DNA of 64,000 nt. Origin: Ancylomarina subtilis (GTDB taxonomy: Bacteria > Bacteroidota > Bacteroidia > Bacteroidales > Marinifilaceae). The DNA is taken from NCBI RefSeq assembly GCF_004217115.1, contig NZ_SHKN01000001.1, forward strand, positions 1,615,781 through 1,679,780. The letters are read 5' to 3'. Position numbers and translations under genes: made by a program. Below the pieces are notes generated by a model that saw nothing but the letters and a program-made list of their open reading frames with translations, had not been told where the DNA came from and made no database searches. This document shows, piece after piece, positions 29,195 to 36,657 of the stretch. Each line of letters begins with the position of its first letter. The stretch's first letter is position 1.

Positions 29195-30985
29195 TTATTG
29201 TATGCTAATGGCATTAAATTTACACTTATCCATACAAGCACCACACTTAATACATTTATCAACGTCGATAATATGAGCTTCCTTACGTTCACCAGAAATA
29301 CAATCAACCGGACAATTACGAGCACAAAGTGTACAACCCACACAAAGCTCAGGATCAACCACATATTGCATCAATGCTTTACACTGACCTGCAACACACT
29401 TATGATCTTCAACATGAGCCATATACTCATCATAGAAGTTCTCAATAGTAGACAATACCGGATTAGGCGACGTTTGACCTAAACCACATAGTGAAGTATC
29501 TTTAATTACAGCACTCAGATTACGTAATAAATCCAAATCCTCTTTAGTTCCCTTACCTTCTGTGATTTTATCTAACAGTTCATAAAGACGCTTATTACCT
29601 ACACGACAAGGCGTACATTTTCCACAAGACTCTTCAACAGTAAAATCAAGATAGAATTTTGCCATAGACACCATACAGTCGTCTTCATCCATCACAATCA
29701 TTCCGCCCGATCCCATCATCGAACCAACAGCAAGCAAGTTATCAAAGTCGATAGGTGTATCCAGATGTTTCTCTGTCAAACAACCTCCGGAAGGACCACC
29801 CGTCTGAACCGCTTTAAATTTCTTGCCATCCTTAATACCACCACCAATTTCGTAAATTACTTCGCGAAGTGTGGTACCCATTGGCACCTCGATCAAACCA
29901 ACATTGTTGATCTTACCAGCCAATGCAAACACTTTTGTACCTTTTGATTTATCGGTACCAATAGCGCTAAACCAGTCAGCACCTTTGTTGATAATAACAG
30001 GAACATTAGCAAATGTCTCAACATTATTTACGTTGGTTGGTTTGCCATTATAACCTGATTCTGCAGGGAATGGAGGCTTAACAGTTGGCTCACCACGAAG
30101 ACCTTCCATCGAGTGAATCAAAGCCGTTTCTTCACCACATACAAAAGCTCCGGCTCCATAACGCATTTCAACATCAAAATTGAAACCAGAACCTAAAATA
30201 TCTTTTCCTAATAAACCATACTCACGAGCTTGTCCGATTGCAACTTTCAAACGCTCAATCGCAAGTGGGTATTCGGCACGTATATAAATCACACCTTTAT
30301 CAGCACCCATTGTATAACCACAAATGGCCATTGCCTCAAGTACTGAATGTGGGTCTCCTTCTAATATAGAACGGTCCATAAATGCACCTGGGTCACCCTC
30401 ATCTGCATTACAAACCACATATTTTTGATCCGCTTCATTCTTAGATGCAAATTCCCACTTTAATCCTGTTGGGAACCCTCCTCCTCCTCGTCCGCGCAGA
30501 CCAGATTTCTTAATGATATCAATCACATCCTGTGGTGTCATTTCGAAACACTTACCTAATGCACCATATCCATCACGAGAAATATATTCCTCAATGTTCT
30601 CAGGATTGATAAATCCACAGTTTCTAAGAGCAATACGAATTTGTTTCTTATAGAAACCCATATTTTTCGCATCACTAACAGTTTCTTTCTTATCAGGATC
30701 GGTGTAAAGCAAACGCATTACCTGACGTCCTTTTACAATATGCTCTTCAACAATCTCAACAGCATCCTCAGGCTTCACCTCAATATAGAATGTGTTGTCC
30801 GGAAGAATCTTTACAATGGGTCCTTTTTCACAAAAACCAAAACAACCTGTTGTTACGACCTGCACTTCATCCTCAAGCCCCTTGGCTTTAAGTGCATCCT
30901 CTAAATTTGTTTGAATAAGCTCACTCTTAGATGCGCGACATCCTGTCCCTCCGCAAATAAGAATATGCATTTTATACTTTTCCAT
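29195..30985 (-). CDS. hydB: NuoF-like flavin subunit of NAD(P)-linked [FeFe] hydrogenase (HydB/HndC)
   Basis: A 596-residue diaphorase subunit that binds FMN and NAD(P). Domains: an N-terminal thioredoxin-like [2Fe-2S] domain (CGGTGCRASK, TTGCFGFCEKG); the NADH/FMN-binding core with GLRGRGGGGFPTGLKWEF and CNADEGDPGAFMDRS; an SLBB domain; the [4Fe-4S] motif SCGKCTPCRVG; and a C-terminal two-cluster ferredoxin (CVGCTLCARNCPVDC, CIKCGACMDKCK). This layout matches HydB of trimeric electron-bifurcating enzymes. I use the ATG at 30985, because the frame upstream begins only at a TTG that overlaps the previous gene. Whether it bifurcates (NADH plus reduced ferredoxin) or uses only NAD(P)H cannot be decided here. 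Confidence 0.94.
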   Translation of the reverse strand: MEKYKMHILICGGTGCRASKSELIQTNLEDALKAKGLEDEVQVVTTGCFGFCEKGPIVKILPDNTFYIEVKPEDAVEIVEEHIVKGRQVMRLLYTDPDKKETVSDAKNMGFYKKQIRIALRNCGFINPENIEEYISRDGYGALGKCFEMTPQDVIDIIKKSGLRGRGGGGFPTGLKWEFASKNEADQKYVVCNADEGDPGAFMDRSILEGDPHSVLEAMAICGYTMGADKGVIYIRAEYPLAIERLKVAIGQAREYGLLGKDILGSGFNFDVEMRYGAGAFVCGEETALIHSMEGLRGEPTVKPPFPAESGYNGKPTNVNNVETFANVPVIINKGADWFSAIGTDKSKGTKVFALAGKINNVGLIEVPMGTTLREVIYEIGGGIKDGKKFKAVQTGGPSGGCLTEKHLDTPIDFDNLLAVGSMMGSGGMIVMDEDDCMVSMAKFYLDFTVEESCGKCTPCRVGNKRLYELLDKITEGKGTKEDLDLLRNLSAVIKDTSLCGLGQTSPNPVLSTIENFYDEYMAHVEDHKCVAGQCKALMQYVVDPELCVGCTLCARNCPVDCISGERKEAHIIDVDKCIKCGACMDKCKFNAISIQ

Positions 30986-31004
30986 AATAGTGTTTGGGTT
31001 AGGT

Positions 31005-31397
31005 TTAGTCAATCGTATTATAGTTTACAGGAATAATTCCATCAACCAACTCACCATGCTTAACGTATTTCTCAATAATCTCATCGGCTTTTTTCACATC
31101 AACATCGCCAAAAACGATTGGGTCTTTACCCGGCATTTTGACTTCGATAGTTGGTTCTGCATAGCAATAGCCCATGCATCCGGTTTGGGTAACAACAGCT
31201 GCAATTCCTCTCTTTGCACTTTCTTCAATAAAGAAGTTCATTACCTCTTTTGCTCCGGAAGCGATACCACAAGTAGCCATACCTACTTTTATTTGTACCA
31301 TACTATCCGGGGCGTTACTCTTTTCTCTAAGATCCATTTTTGACTGAAGATCTTCTTTCATTCTCTTCAGATCTGCAAGAGATTTTACTTTTGCCAT
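31005..31397 (-). CDS. hndB: Thioredoxin-like (2Fe-2S) ferredoxin, HndB-like hydrogenase subunit
   Basis: A 130-residue protein with a predicted N-terminal helix (SLADLKRMKEDLQSKMDL) and a thioredoxin-like ferredoxin fold. Cysteines lie at residue 43 (GMATCGIASG) and at 74 and 78 (QTGCMGYC). The position of the first of the usual four ligands is Val38, so only three canonical Cys ligands are visible. It resembles HndB of the four-subunit NADP-reducing hydrogenase HndABCD of Desulfovibrio fructosivorans. It lies 19 bp ahead of hydB and 37 bp after the HATPase gene. It probably serves as an accessory electron-transfer or assembly subunit. Confidence 0.85.
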   Translation of the reverse strand: MAKVKSLADLKRMKEDLQSKMDLREKSNAPDSMVQIKVGMATCGIASGAKEVMNFFIEESAKRGIAAVVTQTGCMGYCYAEPTIEVKMPGKDPIVFGDVDVKKADEIIEKYVKHGELVDGIIPVNYNTID

Positions 31398-31434
31398 AAT
31401 CTCAAATATTAAAGGTTAATAACTAAAATTCTAT

Positions 31435-31974
31435 TTATATAATCGTCTTGATATTCTCATTTATCATTTCCTTAAGATAAACCAGAATATTGGGGTCATT
31501 TAAAGCAACCCCTTCCAAAACTTCTTTTACTTCTCTGGTATCAAACACATATTCTCCCTTTGGGGTCACATGTTTATATATAAAATCCATCTCTACGTTT
31601 GCGCCAACCAACAACATCATGGTTTCAGCAATATTCCCTAAAACAGGCCTGTCGATATTCGAATGAGAAAAGCTCACCTCGAGCCGGGTCCCTTTTCCCT
31701 CTTCTGACCAAATATCCAGCCCTCCTCCGGTTTGCTCAGCATTTTGTTTTAAAAGCGAAATACCCAAACCTACTTTTCTAGTTGTGCGAGAAGTAAAAAA
31801 TGGGTCACTAACATTTTCCAGAACCTCAGGCGACATACCACATCCATCATCAATGAATACCAGCTTATAAACGTCTTTTTTCACATCTTCAAATATCTCC
31901 AACTCAACAAGTTTTGCTTTTGCTCGTACTGAGTTCTGGATAATATCCATGATATGTTCTGACAAATCCCTCAC
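31435..31974 (-). CDS. Stand-alone HATPase (GHKL) protein, histidine-kinase-like, no DHp domain
   Basis: A 179-residue protein with a GHKL ATP-binding domain: N-box DIIQNSVRAKA (residues 10-20), G1 box IDDGCGMSPEVL, F-box DPFFTSRTT and G2 box KVGLGISLLKQNAEQTGGGL. There is no dimerisation/phosphoacceptor His domain and no membrane segment. The C-terminal 60 residues, after about residue 115, are not recognisable. It may act as an ATP-binding switch or kinase in the sensor module in front of the hydrogenase genes. The spacing (10 bp from the PHP gene) supports co-transcription. Its substrate is unknown. Confidence 0.82.
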   Translation of the reverse strand: MRDLSEHIMDIIQNSVRAKAKLVELEIFEDVKKDVYKLVFIDDGCGMSPEVLENVSDPFFTSRTTRKVGLGISLLKQNAEQTGGGLDIWSEEGKGTRLEVSFSHSNIDRPVLGNIAETMMLLVGANVEMDFIYKHVTPKGEYVFDTREVKEVLEGVALNDPNILVYLKEMINENIKTII

Positions 31975-31984
31975 TTCTTCTTAT

Positions 31985-32722
31985 TTATAAATCTACAAAT
32001 CGCCCACCTTCATTTCTCAAAGCCATTTTCACTTCCTCAAAGCTGGCTTCCATCATCTGAAATTTTGTACAGACTTCACCAACAAGATCGATACAATGAG
32101 CATCGGAGCTTTTTATAAATGTTTTATCTTTCAAATACGCATTCTTTTCCAGGAATGACGTTTTACTAATATGTTTGCTTATCTCAAGTGCATCCACATT
32201 CAGATCAAAAGGCACAAAGCCCAATTGTGAGATAATGCTATTTTGTGCTTTATTTATATGCGCTGGTATAAACAAACCTGACAACTCATGTACTTTTTGT
32301 TCTACCTGATCAATACTTTGGTCTATAGCTGAAATTAACAACCACTCAATCTCATCAATAATTTCATCAGCCTCATTAACCACAACCTGATAACCAAACC
32401 GATCATTATCATTCGGAATATGGGGCAAGTGTGCTTCAAGATAGGATTGAAAAACCGTCAATTTTTCTTCAGTTTCAAAAAAGCAAAGACAATGTACCTC
32501 CTCTTTTGTTGTCACCTCAGCTCCCATCACGACCATTAAACCCTCCCTGGCTGCCATCTTTTTAATTAAGGGAGCATGAAGAGTTGTGTTATGATCGCTT
32601 ATGCCTAAAATATCAATGCCTCGCTCTCCGGCCTTTTTCACAATATTTACCGGACTCATCTCCAAATCTCCACAGGGAGAAAGTACGGTATGTGTGTGTA
32701 AATCGACTCGAAAGGTTCGCAT
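31985..32722 (-). CDS. PHP-domain metal-dependent phosphoesterase-like protein
   Basis: A 245-residue protein of the PHP superfamily. Metal-binding motifs are DLHTHTVLSPCG near the N-terminus, ISDHNTTLHAP (about residue 40), GAEVTTKEEVHCL, PAHINK and the terminal SSDAH. These proteins hydrolyse phosphoesters such as short nucleotides, nucleoside bisphosphates or histidinol phosphate, but this one cannot be assigned a substrate. The ATG at 32722 is preferred over an in-frame GTG that overlaps the previous stop codon. It is embedded in the hydrogenase sensor module, which suggests turnover of a signalling or redox-linked nucleotide. That is inference. Confidence 0.85.
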   Translation of the reverse strand: MRTFRVDLHTHTVLSPCGDLEMSPVNIVKKAGERGIDILGISDHNTTLHAPLIKKMAAREGLMVVMGAEVTTKEEVHCLCFFETEEKLTVFQSYLEAHLPHIPNDNDRFGYQVVVNEADEIIDEIEWLLISAIDQSIDQVEQKVHELSGLFIPAHINKAQNSIISQLGFVPFDLNVDALEISKHISKTSFLEKNAYLKDKTFIKSSDAHCIDLVGEVCTKFQMMEASFEEVKMALRNEGGRFVDL

Positions 32723-32727
32723 AATCA

Positions 32728-33063
32728 CTAGTCACTTATTAATTTGTAAAGTTTTCCGGTCAACTCAAAAGCTTCTTCTTCTGATGACAAAATTGGAATC
32801 CCTTCAAGATTACTTTGTTCTGCCGCATCAGCCTCTGGCTCATAACCTTTAACCAAAACAACAGCAGCCAATTCCTTTAGCGAAGCGATGGCCATTATAT
32901 TCTTATGAGTTTGTAAGGTAATCCAAACCTGATCAGCATCAGCATTTCCCATAACATCGCTCAATAAATCAGAAGTATATCCACCCTCAATTTCTTTATC
33001 AAGACCTTGTTCTCCAGAACATACTTTTAAGCCTAAGGCAATTACAATATCACTTACTTTCAT
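32728..33063 (-). CDS. DRTGG-domain protein, copy 2
   Basis: A 111-residue protein resembling stand-alone DRTGG-domain proteins. The domain also occurs in HprK-type kinases and phosphotransacetylases, and its function is not established. It has the start VSDIVIALGLKV, the core GGYTSDLLSDVMG, DQVWITLQTHKNIMAIASL and the end EEAFELTGKLYKLI. It is distantly paralogous to the 115-residue protein that opens this operon (34858-35205). The gene lies between the hydrogenase-like sensor (7-bp gap) and the PHP gene. Confidence 0.78.
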   Translation of the reverse strand: MKVSDIVIALGLKVCSGEQGLDKEIEGGYTSDLLSDVMGNADADQVWITLQTHKNIMAIASLKELAAVVLVKGYEPEADAAEQSNLEGIPILSSEEEAFELTGKLYKLISD

Positions 33064-33070
33064 ATTTTTA

Positions 33071-34429
33071 TTAGCTGTTAAATTTCTTTTTTTCGAAACG
33101 ACCTTTCCCCCACGTTTCCTCTGATATGTCGAATGATTCCTGAGGACTAATCAGTTCTTCTTTCGTTAACATCTTTTGCAAGAAAACACATTGGGTCATC
33201 TTAGCACGTCCCTGAACAATATCCTCTGCAAGCACTTTACACTTAGGAGCTCCACATGCGCCACAGTCAATCTCTGGCAAAACACGCATGATTCGTTGGA
33301 TCTTTTTCATTTTATCCATGGCGATCATCATATCCGCATCCAAACTTAAAATTGATCTGGGCTCAATTTCCGATATAGCCATATTATTCAGTAAGTAGGG
33401 GCGATAAGTCGAATACATCTCTTCCGTTTCAGCCTGTTTTTTTATCTCTTTCTGAGCACGTTTACTTAAACGCTCTACGGCTAAGAATCTGTTTTCGGTA
33501 CTCAAAACACCACCAGCACAACTTCTATCACAGGCTCTAAGCTCAAGAAAATCAACATCTGTAATCTCGTCATTCTCTAACTTGTCCAGAAAGGCGATCA
33601 CATTATGAATCTCATCTATAGCCAAACAACGTCCTGAATACTGAGAAGCCTCCCCATTGGTTAGGGTCCAGTCTATACTGGTTTTAGATAAATGACGGTA
33701 ATTGGACACAGTCTGTTTTTCCTGACTGGCATGTTTAATACTAAGCATGACTTTATTATAGATAAAATCCATATTAATCACACCATCTATCAACATCTCA
33801 TCCTCACCTACAGGTGATTTCACAGAGGCAATTTTAGCAGCGCAAGGTGTTACATAAAAAATTCCAATCTCCTCACTCTTATAACCTTCATCTATTAATT
33901 TTTTACGATAAAATTGTGATGAGATATCAACAACAGGTTTTAGCCTGACAATATTTTCAACCAGGGATGGGAAACGGACTTGTATTAGACGCACAACAGC
34001 AGGACAAAAACTAGAGATAAATGGGCGCATTTGAGAATGCTTGCGCATATACTCCTTGGTGCCCTCTATTAATAAATCAACCGCTTCATCCACTTCAAAC
34101 ACATGGGTAAAACCCATTTCGCGGATAACATCATAAATCTGTTCTTCGGTAATATCATCGGGAAATTGACCTAATAAAACTGTAGGTAAGATAGCCACTC
34201 GTTGCTTGTAGCTGAATATCTGATTAAAATCGTCTTGCTCAACGATTATTGCGTTAACCGGACAGGCCTTTAAACACTCGCCACAATCAACACAAGCATG
34301 CTTATTTATATCAGCAGTTCCTGATTTCACACGAATTGCCTTTGTAGGACATACATTCATACAATGTGTACAGCCAATACAAACGTTTTCGACAACTTTA
34401 AGTGCGTGATAAAAAGGAAGCTTTTCCAT
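33071..34429 (-). CDS. Divergent [FeFe]-hydrogenase-like Fe-S protein, putative redox/H2 sensor (HydS-like)
   Basis: A 452-residue multi-cluster protein. Two ferredoxin-type [4Fe-4S] motifs lie at Cys17-20-23-27 and Cys46-49-52-56. A shortened hydrogenase large-subunit domain follows (residues 75-320). The four H-cluster ligand positions are kept: C142 in SSFCPAV, C196 in VTPCAAK, and C300 and C304 in RACDRSCAGG. The Cys that relays protons in catalytic enzymes (TSCCP) is Phe141, and the GGGQP end of L3 is missing. A C-terminal 4Fe-4S domain has Cys389, 392, 397 and 414 (CGACGAPKC). Sensory [FeFe]-like proteins have such features, although here there is no PAS domain. Spacing is 5 bp to the RsbW-like gene and 7 bp to the DRTGG gene. 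Confidence 0.85.
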   Translation of the reverse strand: MEKLPFYHALKVVENVCIGCTHCMNVCPTKAIRVKSGTADINKHACVDCGECLKACPVNAIIVEQDDFNQIFSYKQRVAILPTVLLGQFPDDITEEQIYDVIREMGFTHVFEVDEAVDLLIEGTKEYMRKHSQMRPFISSFCPAVVRLIQVRFPSLVENIVRLKPVVDISSQFYRKKLIDEGYKSEEIGIFYVTPCAAKIASVKSPVGEDEMLIDGVINMDFIYNKVMLSIKHASQEKQTVSNYRHLSKTSIDWTLTNGEASQYSGRCLAIDEIHNVIAFLDKLENDEITDVDFLELRACDRSCAGGVLSTENRFLAVERLSKRAQKEIKKQAETEEMYSTYRPYLLNNMAISEIEPRSILSLDADMMIAMDKMKKIQRIMRVLPEIDCGACGAPKCKVLAEDIVQGRAKMTQCVFLQKMLTKEELISPQESFDISEETWGKGRFEKKKFNS

Positions 34430-34434
34430 GTGTA

Positions 34435-34848
34435 CTAATTTAAATAGTTAATTAGTTCAACTTCGGTTCCAACACCAACCTCGGATTTTATATTGAGCTC
34501 ATTGGTATTTTTCTTTATATTAGGAAGGCCCATACCTGCTCCAAATCCCATTTCACGAACTGCTGGAGAGGCGGTAGAATAGCCTTTTTGCATAGCCAAA
34601 TCGATATCAGGGATACCAGGTCCCTTATCGACAATTCGCACCACAATTTTTTCAGGAAAAATAGAAACATTCATTTCTCCCTCGTAAGCATGAGCAACAA
34701 CGTTCACCTCAGCTTCATAAATCGAAACAACAATTCGCTTGATCAGCTTTGGGTCAACATTCAATTTTTTCAGAACTTTCTTTACATCACTTGAAGCTGT
34801 ACCTGCCTTCGAAAAATTGCCTCCTTCTATATCAAATTTAAAATCCAT
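34435..34848 (-). CDS. Anti-sigma-factor-like serine kinase (RsbW/SpoIIAB type HATPase)
   Basis: A 137-residue GHKL ATPase resembling anti-sigma factors of the RsbW family. It shows the N-box SIYEAEVNVVAHAYEG (about residues 43-58), G1 VDKGPGIPD and G2 REMGFGAGMGLPNIKK. Such proteins phosphorylate an antagonist or bind a sigma factor. No anti-anti-sigma (STAS) or sigma-factor gene is visible nearby, so its partner is unknown; the DRTGG proteins are candidates by proximity. It is the second gene of the operon, 9 bp after the first DRTGG gene. Confidence 0.85.
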   Translation of the reverse strand: MDFKFDIEGGNFSKAGTASSDVKKVLKKLNVDPKLIKRIVVSIYEAEVNVVAHAYEGEMNVSIFPEKIVVRIVDKGPGIPDIDLAMQKGYSTASPAVREMGFGAGMGLPNIKKNTNELNIKSEVGVGTEVELINYLN

Positions 34849-34857
34849 AAGTCAGAA

Positions 34858-35205
34858 TTAATAAACCGGCTCTAAACCCATCTTACACAATAACGAACAC
34901 GCTCGAAACATAGAATAACCACATTCAATAAGAGTTATCCCACTTTCTTCAGCTAAACGCTTCATTTCTTCTGAAGCTTTTTTATCACGAACAAATAATA
35001 TGTACGGAATATCAGACATCTCAGATGTTCTAATTGTCTGCAAATTATTCAAACCTGTAACAAGCAAGAGATTATCTGAATCAATCGTCAAAACATCACT
35101 CATCAGGTCCGAAGCAAAACCAAAATTTATATCCTGATTTAAATCTGTATTACCACAAACAAGCTTGGCATTCAATTCATCTAATATCTGAGATACTTTC
35201 ACCAT
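34858..35205 (-). CDS. DRTGG-domain protein, copy 1
   Basis: A 115-residue DRTGG-like protein that opens the ten-gene hydrogenase operon. It shares with copy 2 the pattern KVSQILDELNAKLVCG, FGFASDLMSDVL, a hydrophobic strand (NLLLVTGLNNLQTI) and a C-terminal helix (YSMFRACSLLCKMG). It carries four scattered Cys (residues 17, 95, 103 and 108) but no recognisable cluster motif. No function can be assigned. Its position beside an RsbW-like kinase suggests a regulatory or phospho-acceptor role. Confidence 0.75.
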   Translation of the reverse strand: MVKVSQILDELNAKLVCGNTDLNQDINFGFASDLMSDVLTIDSDNLLLVTGLNNLQTIRTSEMSDIPYILFVRDKKASEEMKRLAEESGITLIECGYSMFRACSLLCKMGLEPVY

Positions 35206-35725
35206 TCCAAACTGATAATTTATGTTTAATTAAAGCTACGAACAATGATGCTAAGATAAGAAATAGAGTAAGATATCTTAACGCTAAGGGGGGGAATAGA
35301 ACGAAAAACAGAAAATACATATTTAGTCTAAATAACTATGCTTCACAGCAGCTTTTATTGAGAACGAATTTGGAAAACTCCTGTAAATTAGACATTAGTA
35401 AAATTCATTTTTTTCAGAACGATAATACGTGCTAAAAAACACAAGGAAGACCTCATTTTTACTGAATTATTTATTTTCTTAGACATCAATTCAAATTGAC
35501 ATAAACTGAACTAAAACTGAATCAAAATTGTAAGACTTTACAAAATTGAATTGCCCTTTCAGTAATTTGAATTATTTTATCAAAATAATCCATAAAATAC
35601 ATTTAAGGATCAATTATGAAGTCAAAGATTCACTCAACACACTTGTTTTATTTCATTAAGTTAATAATTTGGCCTCTCAAAGCCATTTGAACTCGAATTA
35701 ATTTAACTCTTTTTTTCTCTAATTC
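35206..35725. other. Divergent intergenic region upstream of the hydrogenase operon
   Basis: A 520-bp gene-free stretch between the hydrogenase operon (minus) and the UspA-like gene (plus). I find no good TAnnTTTG/TTTG pair for either direction. Visible features are a 12-bp perfect palindrome TAAGATATCTTA at 35269-35280 and a run of seven G at 35288-35294, both 65-90 bp upstream of the first hydrogenase-operon gene. Confidence 0.55.
35269..35280. promoter_or_regulatory. 12-bp palindrome, possible operator of the hydrogenase operon
   Basis: TAAGATATCTTA is a perfect dyad about 65 bp upstream of the first gene of the hydrogenase operon. In AT-rich DNA such a palindrome can occur by chance, so this is only a candidate regulator site. 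Confidence 0.25.
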
Positions 35726-36532
35726 ATGTACAAGAAAAACCAACATATATTAATAATCATTCAAAATCTGAATCCGAATAAAAGCAGCTTACACCATGCT
35801 GTGGCACTCACAAAAATTTTCAAAGCCAAAATTCTGGTAACACCTTCTCCTTTTTCGAAAAATAAAATACAGCAAACTGAAATAGAAGATTACATCTCGG
35901 ATACTCCCGAAGCCCGATTTCTCAAAATCGACCAATCAGATCTTGAACCAAACAAATGCATAGAAAAACTTAATATCATTTTCATGCTTGTACAAGTTGA
36001 TCAAAAAAATGATTTCAAATTTTTCCTCAAAAACAACATCTTTAATTGGGTTCTGACAGCAAAGATTCCCACCATCCTTATCGGAGATAAAACATCAAAC
36101 AAAGCTGATTATTCAAACATTCAAATTCCAATTGATCACAAAAAAGAATCAAAAGAAAAGATGATTTGGGCTAGCTATTTCGGACGATTTAATAAAGCGA
36201 TCATTCATCTTATTCCGGCTAAGGAAAAAGATAGCACCTACATGAAAACCATTAGAAATACACTCCTATTCACAAAAAAAATGTTTACCCAGTTTAATTT
36301 CGATTATAAAATAACAAAGTCGGAAGTTGCTAGCAAACAAATCGATGAAGAAGCATTTTCAAATCCAGCAACTAAAGCATCAGACCTTGTCATTTTGATG
36401 ACAGGAAAAGTGCAGGGAGTCTTCTTTCTAAGATTCAATTCGAAAAAAATAAAACACTTTACAAACACATACCCTAACCCAATTCTACTTATCAATCCTT
36501 TAAAAGATTATTATTTACCCTGCGAAGGTTAA
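35726..36532 (+). CDS. Degenerate UspA-like protein
   Basis: A 268-residue soluble protein with what looks like a two-domain universal-stress-protein (UspA) layout: HILIIIQNLNPNKSSLHHAVAL at the start, a first domain ending near IPTILIGD, and a second ending in the strand PILLIN. The ATP-binding motif of UspA proteins (G-2x-G-9x-G-S/T) is only partly present around LMTGKVQGVFFLRFNSKK, so nucleotide binding is doubtful. It is followed by a glycerophosphodiesterase, an exchanger and an hpf gene on the same strand, a context compatible with stress or starvation. The assignment is moderate. Confidence 0.6.
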   Translation: MYKKNQHILIIIQNLNPNKSSLHHAVALTKIFKAKILVTPSPFSKNKIQQTEIEDYISDTPEARFLKIDQSDLEPNKCIEKLNIIFMLVQVDQKNDFKFFLKNNIFNWVLTAKIPTILIGDKTSNKADYSNIQIPIDHKKESKEKMIWASYFGRFNKAIIHLIPAKEKDSTYMKTIRNTLLFTKKMFTQFNFDYKITKSEVASKQIDEEAFSNPATKASDLVILMTGKVQGVFFLRFNSKKIKHFTNTYPNPILLINPLKDYYLPCEG

Positions 36533-36657
36533 TAAAGGATATCAGTCAAACAAATCATAATACATTGTTAAAATTGACATATAAATCTTAAATTTAAGAG
36601 TAATAGTCTATCGATAAAAAAACTCATCGAGCATCTCATCCTTAAATTTCAAGATAT

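Noticed and set aside
35640-35700. Sigma-54 promoter upstream of the UspA-like gene
   Set aside because: A TTGGCC...GCC stretch is present, but the GG to GC spacing is off by one and there is no enhancer-type regulator nearby.
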